A stretch of DNA of 64,000 bases from CAKZLS01 sp963771545 (GTDB lineage: Bacteria; Pseudomonadota; Alphaproteobacteria; Rhodospirillales; Defluviicoccaceae). Shown here piece by piece: positions 24,181-32,979 of the stretch (the first letter of the stretch is position 1; the number at the start of each line of letters is the position of its first letter). The position numbers and the translations under genes were made by a program. The stretch covers positions 806,001 through 870,000 of the forward strand of contig CAVYTX010000003.1 in assembly GCA_963771545.1 (NCBI GenBank), given 5' to 3'. Under the pieces are notes generated by a model. That model was given only the letters and a program-made list of their open reading frames with translations. It was not told where the DNA came from and ran no database searches.

Positions 24181-25386
24181 TCAGGCTGGGTCGCCCGGTT
24201 GTTTCGCGCGCAGGTCACGCGCAACCAGCTTGAGGGACCATAAGCTCAGCCCGATGACCGCCGCCATCACCATGGCGCCGCCCAGAAACGGCCAATCCTT
24301 CCCGATGAAATAGAACAGGGCGCCGGCCCATCCGGGTCCCATCACCCGGGCCAGCGTGGTGACGGACCGGGCGACGCCCATGGTCCCCCCCTGCAAGTCC
24401 GCGCCCACCTGCAAGGAAATGAGGCTGTTGAGCGATGGCGACACCAGGCTGAACCCGAGGGCGACGATCACCATCGCCGCCAGCAATGGGGCCAGCGATG
24501 TGGAGAACGGGATCATCAGCATTCCCAACGCCAGCGCGATCGAGCCGAACACGACCAACCGTCCTTCGCCGAACCGCTTCGCCAACCGTCCGATCAGCCC
24601 CCCTTGGATCGCCGCGCTGAGCAGGCCGACGAAGGCGAACAGATATCCGTTTTGCTCCGGCCCCCAGCCGAACGACCGGCGCGACCACATGGCGAAGGTG
24701 GTCTCCATGCCGGCGAATACGAATGTGGCCAGAAACGATATGGCGAGGAGCAGACCCACCGATGGCCGGGCGAGGGCCGTTCTGAAAAGCCGCCATCGGG
24801 TGGGCGCCGGGATCGCCGCCTGGCGAGCGCGGGTGGCCGGAGACAGCGACTCCTTCAAGATCAAGGCCGTCAGCACTAATGCCAGGCCGGAGAGCGCGGC
24901 GGCGATCAACGAGGGCGTGCGGTAGTCCGCGGCGAGCGGATCGGAACCCGCGAGCGCGCCGCCGATCGCCGGTCCGAAAATAAAGCCCAGTCCGAACGCG
25001 GCGCCGATCAAGCCCATGCCTTTTGCCCGGTTTGAAGGCTCCGTGACGTCCGCGACATACGCAAACGCGGTCGAAATATTGCCGGCCATGGCGCCACCGG
25101 CCAGCCGTGCGGCGAACAGCATCCACAGGGTGTCCGCGAATCCCAGCCAGATGTAAGCGCCCACGGCCCCGGCCATGCTTGCCAGCAACACCGGCCGCCG
25201 CCCGATCCGGTCGCTGAGCCGGCCCCATAAGGGAGCCGCGAGGAACTGGGTGAACGAATAGGCGGCCATGAGCAGCCCGACCTGAGCGGGAGTGGCGCCG
25301 AAGTGCTCACCGAAAAACGGCAGCAGGGGAATGATCACCCCGAAGCCAACCAAGTCGACAAAAACAATGAGAAACAGAACGGGCAT
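24181..25386 (-). CDS. MFS transporter, TetA/TCR-like drug:H+ antiporter family
   Basis: A 401-residue inner-membrane exporter with about 12 predicted helices. It begins MPVLFLIVFVDLVGFGVIIP, with the MFS motif A GRLSDRIGRRPVLL in the loop between helices 2 and 3 and motif C GLGFIFGPAIGG in helix 5, the mark of antiporters. The best match by eye is the tetracycline-efflux (TetA class) family, but many members carry other substrates and resistance cannot be inferred. The gene stands alone and converges on cyaY. Confidence 0.9.
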   Translation of the reverse strand: MPVLFLIVFVDLVGFGVIIPLLPFFGEHFGATPAQVGLLMAAYSFTQFLAAPLWGRLSDRIGRRPVLLASMAGAVGAYIWLGFADTLWMLFAARLAGGAMAGNISTAFAYVADVTEPSNRAKGMGLIGAAFGLGFIFGPAIGGALAGSDPLAADYRTPSLIAAALSGLALVLTALILKESLSPATRARQAAIPAPTRWRLFRTALARPSVGLLLAISFLATFVFAGMETTFAMWSRRSFGWGPEQNGYLFAFVGLLSAAIQGGLIGRLAKRFGEGRLVVFGSIALALGMLMIPFSTSLAPLLAAMVIVALGFSLVSPSLNSLISLQVGADLQGGTMGVARSVTTLARVMGPGWAGALFYFIGKDWPFLGGAMVMAAVIGLSLWSLKLVARDLRAKQPGDPA

Positions 25387-25545
25387 GGCGAATGGTACTG
25401 CCGAATCCGGATGTTAGAGTCGGACCACTAGAGGGTCCCCGGTCGGAACTCAAGCCGGGAGGATGCGCCGATCGGCTCCCGTCTTCGAAATCGACGGTGT
25501 CGACGAGGTCTCGACCCGTCTCGCGCAACGCACAAATGGTGGACT

Positions 25546-26739
25546 TTAACGCTGGGTGAGCTTCAGTTCGATGCGACGGTTGCGGCGATAGGCTTCTTCG
25601 GTGTCCCGGTCGTCGAGCGGGTGGAACTCCCCGAAGCCGGCCGCCGCCAGGCGCCGGGGCGGAATACCCTGCTCGATGAGAAGTCTCACCACCGAGGTCG
25701 CCCGCGCCGTCGATAGTTCCCAGTTGGAAGGATACAGGATGGTATCGATCGGCCGCTTGTCGGTATGGCCGTCGACCCGCAGAACCCAGTCGATGTCGTC
25801 GGGGATCTTGTCGCTGATTTCCTTCAGGGTATTGGCGACTTGGCGGAGTTGGAGCCGGCCGTCGTCTTCAAGCTCCGCCGAGCCCGATGGAAACAGGACC
25901 TCGGACTGAAACACGAAGCGATCGCCGACGATGCGGACACCGGGAAGATCGCCCAGCGCTTCGCGCAGACGTCCGAAGAACTCGGAGCGGTAACGCTGCA
26001 ACTCCTGGACCTTGCTCGCCAGCGCCGCGTTGAGACGCTGGCCGAGGTTGACGATCTGAACATCTTGATTTTTTTCCTTCTCCTCCGCGGTCTCGAGGGT
26101 GGCCGTGAGTTGCCGGATCTGCTCGCGGAGCGCCGCCGTTTGCTGGTTGAGCAGCGCGATCTGGGCGCGGGCGCTTTCCGAAATTCGGCGCTCTTCGATC
26201 AACGCCGAGTCAGATTGCTCGGACTTGGCCGCCAAGGACGCGGCCTCTCGCTCAAGCTCCTCTTTCAACGCCCGCAACGCGGCGATGTCATTAGCCAACT
26301 GGGCCAGTTCCCGGCGTTGAGTATCGATGGCCTCGTCCTTGGACTCGACGGCCGCCGTGGATTCCGACAACGCGCGCTTTAAGTCCGCCGCCTGGCTCTC
26401 GGCGCCTTCGGCCCGCTCGTTCAGCGCATGGACGGCGGCGGAAAGGTCGTCGCGCGCGCGCAGCGACGCCTGAAGTTCGGCGGAGATCTGTCCGATATTG
26501 GTGCTGAGTTGGTCGCTGGCCTTGCGCTCGAGCGCGAGAAGTTCGGCCAGTTCATCCACTTGTCCCTGGAGCCGTTTCAACGCCGTGTCGCGGCCGGATA
26601 GCGCTTCGGCGAGGAAGAACTGGGCCAGCACGAATACCATCAACAGAAAGATGATGACCATCAACAACGTCGCCAGGGCGTCGACAAATCCCGGCCAGGT
26701 GTTGTCGGGACGGCGGCCGCGGAGCGCTCGGGTGGCCAT
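25546..26739 (-). CDS. MotB/ZorB-like peptidoglycan-binding protein (OmpA domain)
   Basis: A 397-residue membrane-anchored protein. A single helix near the N-terminus holds an aspartate in the proton-path position (PGFVDALATLLMVIIF). Then comes a long coiled coil (residues about 45-250, rich in RDxLSAAV and LKEELEREAASL repeats), then an OmpA-like peptidoglycan-binding domain (ILYPSNWELSTARATSVVRL, RRLAAAGFGEFHPL, RNRRIELKLTQR). It lies 21 bases after the MotA-like gene and is co-transcribed with it. The pair is a proton-driven stator like MotAB or TolQR but is not in a flagellar context. Function unknown. Confidence 0.85.
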   Translation of the reverse strand: MATRALRGRRPDNTWPGFVDALATLLMVIIFLLMVFVLAQFFLAEALSGRDTALKRLQGQVDELAELLALERKASDQLSTNIGQISAELQASLRARDDLSAAVHALNERAEGAESQAADLKRALSESTAAVESKDEAIDTQRRELAQLANDIAALRALKEELEREAASLAAKSEQSDSALIEERRISESARAQIALLNQQTAALREQIRQLTATLETAEEKEKNQDVQIVNLGQRLNAALASKVQELQRYRSEFFGRLREALGDLPGVRIVGDRFVFQSEVLFPSGSAELEDDGRLQLRQVANTLKEISDKIPDDIDWVLRVDGHTDKRPIDTILYPSNWELSTARATSVVRLLIEQGIPPRRLAAAGFGEFHPLDDRDTEEAYRRNRRIELKLTQR

Positions 26740-26760
26740 GCGTACGGTCCCGTCCCCGCG

Positions 26761-27909
26761 TCAGCGCTCGGCGTCTTCGGCGAGCGCCGCGATCGTGCGG
26801 GCAAGCAGCCGGATCTCGCTTCTCAACTGCTGGATGATGTCTTCCCGCCCGGCGCTCACTTCTTCGAGCAAGCGAGCCGCGTAGACCTCGAGGTTACGGA
26901 CGTGCGTGCGCGTCGCTTCATCCAGGCCGGTGCTTGCGCCTTGGCTGGTGCTGTCGGCCAACCGGGCGAGAACCGGCCGCAATTCGCTCTGGCCTTCCGC
27001 CAGCCTGAGCATCAGACCCTGCTCCGCGCGCATCTGATCGGTGAGGGCGCCGATATTCTCGCCGAGCCCGATCAGCTGGGAATGAGTCGACACCCGGTTT
27101 TCCTCCCCGCGAGCGATGGTTCGCTGCAGTCCGTCGAGACTTTCGGCCGTCTGCTCCAGCAAGGCCTGAACATAGGCGGGAACGGAATGCTCGCCTTCGC
27201 CCGACAGAGCGCCGCTGGAAAGCCGGGTCACGCCGGAGAGCCACTCCTCGAGGTCGTTGTAGAAACGGTTCTGAGCCTGACCGGCCTGCAGGTCGAGAAA
27301 TCCGAGGATCAGGGAACCTCCGAGGCCGAAAAGCGACGATGAGAAGGCCGTCCCCATCCCGGAGAGCGGCGCCTCCAAACCCCGCTTCAGATCGGTGAAA
27401 ACGGTGGCGAGATCGCCACTTTCCACCGACAGCCCGCGAATGACGTCGCCGATGGAGCCGATCGTCTGCAGCAGCCCCCAAAACGTGCCCAACAGCCCGA
27501 GAAAGATCAGAAGCCCGATCGTATAGCGCGACAGATCGCGAGATTCGTCAAGCCGCGACGCAATGCCGTCCAGCAGCGAGCGCATCGCCATTGCCGACAG
27601 CGACAACCGGCTCTTGCGTTCGCCAAGCATGGTTGCCATCGGCGCTAACAGCTTCGGCGGCTTGCCGCTGACGGCGCCGATCCGTTCGCCGCGGAAGCTC
27701 TCGATCCATGTCACCTCCGGGCCGAGCATGATGACCTGGCGGAAATTGTAGAGAATGCCAAGCACCATGACGCCGAGGATCAAGCCGTTGAGCGGGGCGT
27801 TCGCCAGGAACGCGTCTCGCAACGGCGGATAAAGCAGGGCTGAAAGGACCGCCACCGCAACCACAAACACGGCCATGCGGACCAAGAAACGTCGCGGCCG
27901 GGTCATCAC
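26761..27909 (-). CDS. MotA/TolQ/ExbB-like proton channel protein
   Basis: A 382-residue inner-membrane protein with two N-terminal helices (AVFVVAVAVLSALLY and LNGLILGVMVLGILY) and the two helices of the MotA_ExbB domain (TIGLLIFLGLLGTFWGLLQT and MGTAFSSSLFGLGGSLILGF). The LGTFWGLLQTIGS stretch is the usual proton-channel motif. The C-terminal about 140 residues are cytoplasmic and helical. It would form the pentameric channel around the MotB-like protein downstream. It follows the OmpA-like gene at 27951 with 41 bases between. No flagellar or defence genes are nearby. Confidence 0.85.
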   Translation of the reverse strand: MMTRPRRFLVRMAVFVVAVAVLSALLYPPLRDAFLANAPLNGLILGVMVLGILYNFRQVIMLGPEVTWIESFRGERIGAVSGKPPKLLAPMATMLGERKSRLSLSAMAMRSLLDGIASRLDESRDLSRYTIGLLIFLGLLGTFWGLLQTIGSIGDVIRGLSVESGDLATVFTDLKRGLEAPLSGMGTAFSSSLFGLGGSLILGFLDLQAGQAQNRFYNDLEEWLSGVTRLSSGALSGEGEHSVPAYVQALLEQTAESLDGLQRTIARGEENRVSTHSQLIGLGENIGALTDQMRAEQGLMLRLAEGQSELRPVLARLADSTSQGASTGLDEATRTHVRNLEVYAARLLEEVSAGREDIIQQLRSEIRLLARTIAALAEDAER

Positions 27910-27950
27910 GACAGACTTTTCCAGTTCTTAAGAAGGTTAGAGTACACGCA

Positions 27951-29135
27951 TTATCGCTGGACGACTTTGACGTCAACCCGGTCCATGGGGGCTGAAGGCG
28001 CTTTGTCGCCCAAGGCGCGCACGTCGATGCGGCTGGTTTTGATCCCGTTTTCGATCAGGTAGGACCGCACCGATAATGCGCGCGACAGCGACATCCGCCG
28101 CGCCTTGCTGGGCGATAAATTCTCGCCGTCCGCGTAAGCCAGGAGTTGCAGTCGCAAATTTTCCTGCGATCGGAGCCGATCCGCCAAATCCTTGAGTTCG
28201 GCGCGCGACGAACTGGTCAAGCTTGTATCGGTCGCCCCGAACTCGACTTGGAGCAAGTCCCCCGTCGCCTGGGTCCCTTCGGAGGGAGGAAGCGAGCCTT
28301 GCTCCATGCGTGCCGCCGGCTGCAGCGCAACCGACTTCTCATCCGCCTGGGGGAGGGGCGTTGTCACGGCTTGTTTCGTCGCGGGGGCGGACGGGGGTTC
28401 GATCGCCGCCGCCGACCCGGATGCACCGGTAAGCTCCTGGCTCAACGGAGGCGTTGATGCCGTCTCTTCTCCCGGCGGCAAGGCCGGTGGGGTGGACAAT
28501 TCGTGTTCCGCTTCGGGAGCGGAAGCGGCGCCGGTCGCCGTTGGGGCGATGGCCGCCACATCGGCGGCTGGACGCGGCCTTGGCCCAAGGCGCGCCGGGC
28601 CGGTGTCGTCGGGGCCCAGAATTTGAGGCCGCGATGGCGTGGGGCCGACAACGGCTCCCGTACGTGAGGGCGCCGTGACCGCGCGCGGCTCCTGACCGAT
28701 GCTTGTGGCTGCCCCTTGAGGGCGCGGACTTGTTTCTTGAGGACGGGGCGCGGGCGTCAGATCGGTCAGCTCAAGGGCCCGCAATCGAGGTGATTGCCGC
28801 TTGGACCCCGGCGGTCTCAGATTCGCCGTTCTTTGCCGAGGCGGATTCAGCGTCGCGTATGGAAGGCTGTCCGGATCCGGTTCATAAAGTTGCGACTGCG
28901 GAAACACGTCCGGCCTCGGCATGATCAGGCCGCCAGGCCGTGCGAGCGAGGGGCGAGTCGACCCCGACCCTTGGTCCTCGATGACGCTGAGATCCACCGT
29001 GACGCTGGGATTGGCGGGCGCGTCGTCCTGGGCGCGCGCGGCGGCGGCAAACAGCACGGTCGCGGCGACCGCTGCCGCAAAACCAGCCTTGGCTCCGCTG
29101 AAATGCCTGCGTTCGGATGAGATCACGATGCGCAA
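27951..29135 (-). CDS. Periplasmic OmpA-family protein with a long proline-rich region
   Basis: A 394-residue protein with an N-terminal signal segment (FAAAVAATVLFAAAARAQ, cleavage likely after ARA). A low-complexity region rich in proline, alanine and serine fills residues about 40-275, and a C-terminal OmpA-like domain follows (LQVEFGATDTSLTSSSRAEL, ENLRLQLLAYADGENLSPSK, IDVRALGDKAPSAPMDR). The domain would bind peptidoglycan. The gene is the first of the MotA-like/MotB-like set and probably works with it at the cell wall. Length and repeats in the linker vary widely in such proteins. The function is not known. Confidence 0.75.
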   Translation of the reverse strand: MRIVISSERRHFSGAKAGFAAAVAATVLFAAAARAQDDAPANPSVTVDLSVIEDQGSGSTRPSLARPGGLIMPRPDVFPQSQLYEPDPDSLPYATLNPPRQRTANLRPPGSKRQSPRLRALELTDLTPAPRPQETSPRPQGAATSIGQEPRAVTAPSRTGAVVGPTPSRPQILGPDDTGPARLGPRPRPAADVAAIAPTATGAASAPEAEHELSTPPALPPGEETASTPPLSQELTGASGSAAAIEPPSAPATKQAVTTPLPQADEKSVALQPAARMEQGSLPPSEGTQATGDLLQVEFGATDTSLTSSSRAELKDLADRLRSQENLRLQLLAYADGENLSPSKARRMSLSRALSVRSYLIENGIKTSRIDVRALGDKAPSAPMDRVDVKVVQR

Positions 29136-29257
29136 GTTATCCTAGACGATTGAAACATCGACAAACCAGACTAACGAAGAACCCAATTCCGCACAACGGT
29201 CTTGCTCGCTCAGTATTATCGAATATAGATACTTCGATATTGTAAACTTACGTCTTG

Positions 29258-30073
29258 TTAATTTTGCCCCTTTCCCGGCGCGCTGGCTTTTGAGATCAAA
29301 CTCATGAGCGGGCCATGAAGCGCGCTATTGGCGGACAATATACCGCCTCCGGCAAGCATGCCGGTGCCGCCCGAGATGTCCGTTACGAACCCTCCGGACT
29401 CGCGCACCAGAACGATCCCGGCCGCTACGTCCCATGGGTTCAAGCCATTTTCCCAATAGCCGTCGTATCGTCCCGCCGCCACATAGGCCAGATCCAGCGC
29501 CGCCGAACCATATCGCCGAATACCCGCGGATACCTCCATTACAGACTGCAATTGTTGCAGAAACAAGGCGTGGTCGGGGATCCCCAAGAACGGTATGCCG
29601 GTTGCGAAGATCGCTTCGTTCATGTTCTTGCGGGCCGACACCCGGATGCGCCGGCCGTTGAGGTATGCGCCGAGCCCCTTCTCGGCGACGAACATCTCGT
29701 CGTACACCGGCGAATAAACGACGCCGGCGAACAGGTCGCCATCGCGTTCCAGTGCGATCGATATGGAGAAATGGGGAATGCCATGCAGGAAGTTGGTCGT
29801 TCCGTCCAGCGGATCCACGATCCAGCGGTTGGACGTGTCCTTGCCCTCGAAGCCGCCGCTCTCTTCCATCAACATGCCATATGCCGGCCGAGCCTTCACG
29901 AGTTGGGCGCGGAGGACCTCTTCCGAGCGCCTGTCGGCCTTGCTGACGAAGTCCGCCGGACCTTTCTTGGAGACCTGCAGGTGCTCGATTTCACCCAGAT
30001 CTCGAATAAGACCGCGCGCGGCCTTCCGTGCGGCCGCCGTCATGACGTTCAGCAATGCCGAGCGTTGGATCAT
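29258..30073 (-). CDS. suhB: Inositol-1-monophosphatase family protein
   Basis: A 271-residue Mg-dependent phosphatase of the SuhB/IMPase family. The metal-binding motifs are EESG (MEESGGFEGK), the WIVDPLDGTTNF signature and NPWDVAAGIVLVRESGG. It could dephosphorylate inositol or related sugar phosphates and, in some bacteria, acts in RNA polymerase antitermination. It lies 22 bases after efp in the same direction, so the two are likely co-transcribed. Confidence 0.92.
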   Translation of the reverse strand: MIQRSALLNVMTAAARKAARGLIRDLGEIEHLQVSKKGPADFVSKADRRSEEVLRAQLVKARPAYGMLMEESGGFEGKDTSNRWIVDPLDGTTNFLHGIPHFSISIALERDGDLFAGVVYSPVYDEMFVAEKGLGAYLNGRRIRVSARKNMNEAIFATGIPFLGIPDHALFLQQLQSVMEVSAGIRRYGSAALDLAYVAAGRYDGYWENGLNPWDVAAGIVLVRESGGFVTDISGGTGMLAGGGILSANSALHGPLMSLISKASAPGKGQN

Positions 30074-30095
30074 AAGAAGGTTTTCGCTTCCGGGG

Positions 30096-30665
30096 TCAGT
30101 CCTTGGCGCGTTCCACGTAGGAGCGGTCGGCGGTATTGATAACGATGCGCACGCCGGATTCTATGTGAGGGGGCACCATCACCCTCATTCCGTTCTCGAG
30201 CATAGCGGGCTTATAGGACGACGACGCGGTTTGCCCCTTGACCACGGCGTCCGCTTCGGTCACCTCGAGGGTCACCGTGTCGGGGAGTTGGAGGCTAATG
30301 GGTGAACCCTCGTGGGACTCAATGGTGACCGTCATGTTCTCCTGCAGCATCGGCAACTGGTCCTCGCCGATCACCTCCGGCGCGAGTTCCATTTGTTCGA
30401 ACGTTTCGTTGTCCATGAACGTGTAGGAGGTCCCATCCGTAAAGAGATACTGATAGAGCTTCTGATCGAGCCGGACCCGCTCGACAGTCTCGGCGGAACG
30501 AAACCGTTCGTTGAGCTTGGTTCCGTCCAAAAGATTTTTCAGTTCGACCTGAAGATAAGCTCCACCCTTGCCCGGCTGCGTGTGCTGGATCTTGACCGCG
30601 CGCCAAAGGCGCCCCTGGTGCTCGATGACCATTCCGGGGCGAATGGCGTTACCGTTGATTTTCAT
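30096..30665 (-). CDS. efp: Elongation factor P
   Basis: EF-P relieves ribosome stalling at polyproline stretches. 189 residues, starting MKINGNAIRPGMVIEHQGRL. The modifiable lysine is K33 in the loop PGKGGAY, as in the lysyl-modified group. The ATG at 30665 is preferred over an upstream in-frame extension that has no family similarity. Several proline-rich proteins in the window (TolA, CpoB, the OmpA-like protein) would be natural clients. Confidence 0.96.
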   Translation of the reverse strand: MKINGNAIRPGMVIEHQGRLWRAVKIQHTQPGKGGAYLQVELKNLLDGTKLNERFRSAETVERVRLDQKLYQYLFTDGTSYTFMDNETFEQMELAPEVIGEDQLPMLQENMTVTIESHEGSPISLQLPDTVTLEVTEADAVVKGQTASSSYKPAMLENGMRVMVPPHIESGVRIVINTADRSYVERAKD

Positions 30666-30778
30666 GGGTTCATCCGTGTCACTGAAAAGCGCCCGAGTTG
30701 AGGCGCGGAAGCTAGCAGGTCGAAAAGATGTGGGCAATGGGCGTACGGCGCGGCTGGCGATGCTGGGGACAATCCTGG

Positions 30779-31417
30779 TTATCCACGTCCGCGAAGGGTG
30801 TCGTTGAAGCGCCGGACGGCGGCGGCCGGTCCATCTGGGTATTTCCAAACCCCGGCGGAAACGGCGAGGAAATCCGCGCCGGCCTCGACGAGCGGACGGC
30901 AGTTGTCGACGGCAATGCCGCCGATGGCGACGCACGGCACGGTCATCAGTTCCGCCCACCACTCCAGAAGGGCGGGTTGCGCCCAGGTAGCCGGTTCTTT
31001 TGTCGATGTGGGATAAAAGGCCCCGAACGCCACATAGTCGGCGCCGGCGTCGGCGGCGACCATCGCCAAGTGACGTGAATTGTGGCAGGTCACGCCCACA
31101 ATGCGGTCCGGGCCGACCCGGTCGCGCGCTTCCCGGTAGGTTCGATCGCTTTGACCGATATGCGCCCCGTCACAGCCGGTTTCGACGGCGAGGTCGGGGC
31201 GGTCGTTCAGGATCATCGCCACGTCCCTGCCCTGGACGATGGGTCGGAGCACGTCGCAGGTTCGCCGGATGGTGTCGTCATCCACATCCTTGAGCCGTAA
31301 CTGAACACAGGCGACATCGCCGGCGTCCAGCGTCGCCCCGAGGAGGGACGGGAACGCCGCCGGGTCAAGGCGCGCCGGCGTGATTAAATACAGCCGGCAG
31401 GAGGTTGGGGAAGTCAC
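30779..31417 (-). CDS. thiE: Thiamine-phosphate synthase
   Basis: Joins HMP-PP with thiazole phosphate to give thiamine phosphate. 212 residues. CVQLRLKDVDDDTIRR, LNDRPDLAVETGCDGAHIGQ, VGVTCHNSRH and the C-terminal glycine-rich phosphate loop (CVAIGGIAVDN) are all in order. It lies 13 bases downstream of the class I aldolase gene in the same direction. thiD at 51152 provides the HMP partner pathway. Confidence 0.93.
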   Translation of the reverse strand: MTSPTSCRLYLITPARLDPAAFPSLLGATLDAGDVACVQLRLKDVDDDTIRRTCDVLRPIVQGRDVAMILNDRPDLAVETGCDGAHIGQSDRTYREARDRVGPDRIVGVTCHNSRHLAMVAADAGADYVAFGAFYPTSTKEPATWAQPALLEWWAELMTVPCVAIGGIAVDNCRPLVEAGADFLAVSAGVWKYPDGPAAAVRRFNDTLRGRG

Positions 31418-31430
31418 GCGAAGCCGTCTC

Positions 31431-32381
31431 TCAACCCGCCGATGCTTCCTTTCCGAGATAGATGCCGATGATCCGGTTCAGCATATCGAGTGCTTCCTCG
31501 CGCGGCCGCTGGAAGGTATTGCGGCCGATGATCGAGCCGTTGCCGCCGCCGTCGCGGATATCGCGGGCATCCTGAAAAATCTGGTCGGCGCCTTTCTTGG
31601 CTCCGCCCGAGAACACCACCAGTCTTCGTCCGTTGAACGCCGCCTGCACGCAATGGCGAACGCGGGCCGCCTGCGTCGAGACATCGATGCCTTCGGCTTC
31701 GTACACCTTTCGAGCCTCTTCTTGCTCGATGTCGGCGCTCGGAAGTTTGATCTTGATGATGTGAGCGCCGAGCAGCGCCGCCATGTGGCACGCATAGGCG
31801 CCGATGTCGACGGCGAGTTCACCCGCCTTGGACAGGTCTCCGCCCCGGGGGTACGACCAGATGACGGTGGCGATTCCCTTGGATTTCGCTTCGCTCGACA
31901 TCTCCCGGATGTCTTCCATCATGGTGAAGGCCTCATCGGAGCTTGGATAAATGGTGAAGCCGATGGCGGCGCACCCCAGCCGCACGGCGTCATCGACCGA
32001 GGCGGTGATGGCTTGCGATGGAGCCTCGACGCTCCGGTATAGCGTGTTCGAGCTGTTGACCTTCAGGATCAGCGGGATTTGCCCGGCATAGGTGTCGGCG
32101 ACCGCCTCCACCATTCCCAGCGGCGTCGCATAGGCGTTGAGACCCGCATCGATGGCGATCTGGATATGATACGAGGGATCGTAGCCCGCCGGGTTCGGCG
32201 CGAAACTGCGAACCGGGCCATGCTCGAACCCCTGATCGACGGGCAGGATGACGACCTTACCCGTGCCGGCCAGCTTGCCCGTGCACAGAATCCGCGCGAT
32301 GTTCGCTTTTGTCCCTGGATTGTCGCTTTCGTAGTTCGCGAGAATTCTTTTGACGCGCTGTGTTACCTTCATTTTTGTCAT
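31431..32381 (-). CDS. Fructose-bisphosphate aldolase, class I (DhnA/FbaB type)
   Basis: A Schiff-base aldolase of the archaeal/DhnA group. 316 residues from the ATG at 32381 (MTKMKVTQRVKRILANYESD). VVILPVDQGFEHGP is the N-terminal block, the active-site lysine lies in the strand AHIIKIKLPS, and the phosphate-binding end is GGNGSIIGRNTFQRPREEA. An in-frame ATG at 32435 has no clear ribosome site. It shares the minus-strand glycolytic neighbourhood with gap. An ATG at 32372 is a second candidate. Confidence 0.88.
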   Translation of the reverse strand: MTKMKVTQRVKRILANYESDNPGTKANIARILCTGKLAGTGKVVILPVDQGFEHGPVRSFAPNPAGYDPSYHIQIAIDAGLNAYATPLGMVEAVADTYAGQIPLILKVNSSNTLYRSVEAPSQAITASVDDAVRLGCAAIGFTIYPSSDEAFTMMEDIREMSSEAKSKGIATVIWSYPRGGDLSKAGELAVDIGAYACHMAALLGAHIIKIKLPSADIEQEEARKVYEAEGIDVSTQAARVRHCVQAAFNGRRLVVFSGGAKKGADQIFQDARDIRDGGGNGSIIGRNTFQRPREEALDMLNRIIGIYLGKEASAG

Positions 32382-32459
32382 TTTCCCGAATATTCGAGTG
32401 TCAGAGTCTCTCAACGATTCAAGTACACGAGGCAATTCCGCTTGGCAACGCGCTTGAAT

Positions 32460-32885
32460 TCAGCATCCGCGTTGGGACAGCCAGCTTCGGCACGCGCAAA
32501 CGGGTTCGGGACAGTCGATCAAATCTAGAGCGGGAGGCCGCTCGCGAACGACGGTCGCGCCCGTCTGCCGCGCGATGTCGGCGACCCTGGCCAAAGTGGC
32601 CGGCGGAAGATCAACCCGCACGAATCCAACACCGTGACGAAAGGCGGCGAGCGCGAACCCGGCATCCCTGCCGCAGTCGAGAATGCCGATGGCGTCAATT
32701 CCGGGAAATTCCGCGGTCGCGGCGTTGATGATTTCACGAAACATCGGCGCCCCCATGTAAGCCGCGGCGCTTGGCGCGCTCCAGAGCGCCACCGGCAGGC
32801 CCGTGCCGGCCGCCGCCTTCAGGACCGCGCGCGCATGGTCTACACCGTGAATGACAAAGGCATGCCTGTCTAGCGGGCTGCGCAT
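32460..32885 (-). CDS. Conserved-looking hypothetical protein between gap and the aldolase gene
   Basis: A 141-residue frame starting MRSPLDRHAFVIHGVDHARA, with a regular alternation of helices and strands (VALWSAPSAAAYMG, AIGILDCGRDAGFALAA, VGFVRVDLPPATLARVADIA) that suggests a small alpha/beta fold. No catalytic motif or signal peptide was recognised. Two cysteines lie near the C-terminus (DCPEPVCACRSW). The neighbourhood (gap upstream, class I aldolase downstream, same strand) suggests a link to central carbon metabolism. I do not recognise the family. Confidence 0.6.
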   Translation of the reverse strand: MRSPLDRHAFVIHGVDHARAVLKAAAGTGLPVALWSAPSAAAYMGAPMFREIINAATAEFPGIDAIGILDCGRDAGFALAAFRHGVGFVRVDLPPATLARVADIARQTGATVVRERPPALDLIDCPEPVCACRSWLSQRGC

Positions 32886-32922
32886 GTACGCTGTTTTCGC
32901 GGTTGCGCTCGGCATGAGGCAG

Positions 32923-32956
32923 CAAAAAAAGAGCAGGGCCCCGGGGCCCTGCTCTC
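32923..32956 (-). terminator. Intrinsic terminator after gap
   Basis: On the minus strand the perfect 13-bp palindromic stem AGAGCAGGGCCCC / GGGGCCCTGCTCT is followed by a run of seven T. It lies 24 bases after the gap stop codon. Confidence 0.88.
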
Positions 32957-32979
32957 GTTCTTCGCAAACAATTTCGGAT

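Noticed and set aside
25546..27909. Zorya-type defence system (ZorAB)
   Set aside because: The channel pair resembles ZorAB, but no ZorC/ZorD/ZorE-like genes are adjacent and the third gene is an OmpA-domain protein.
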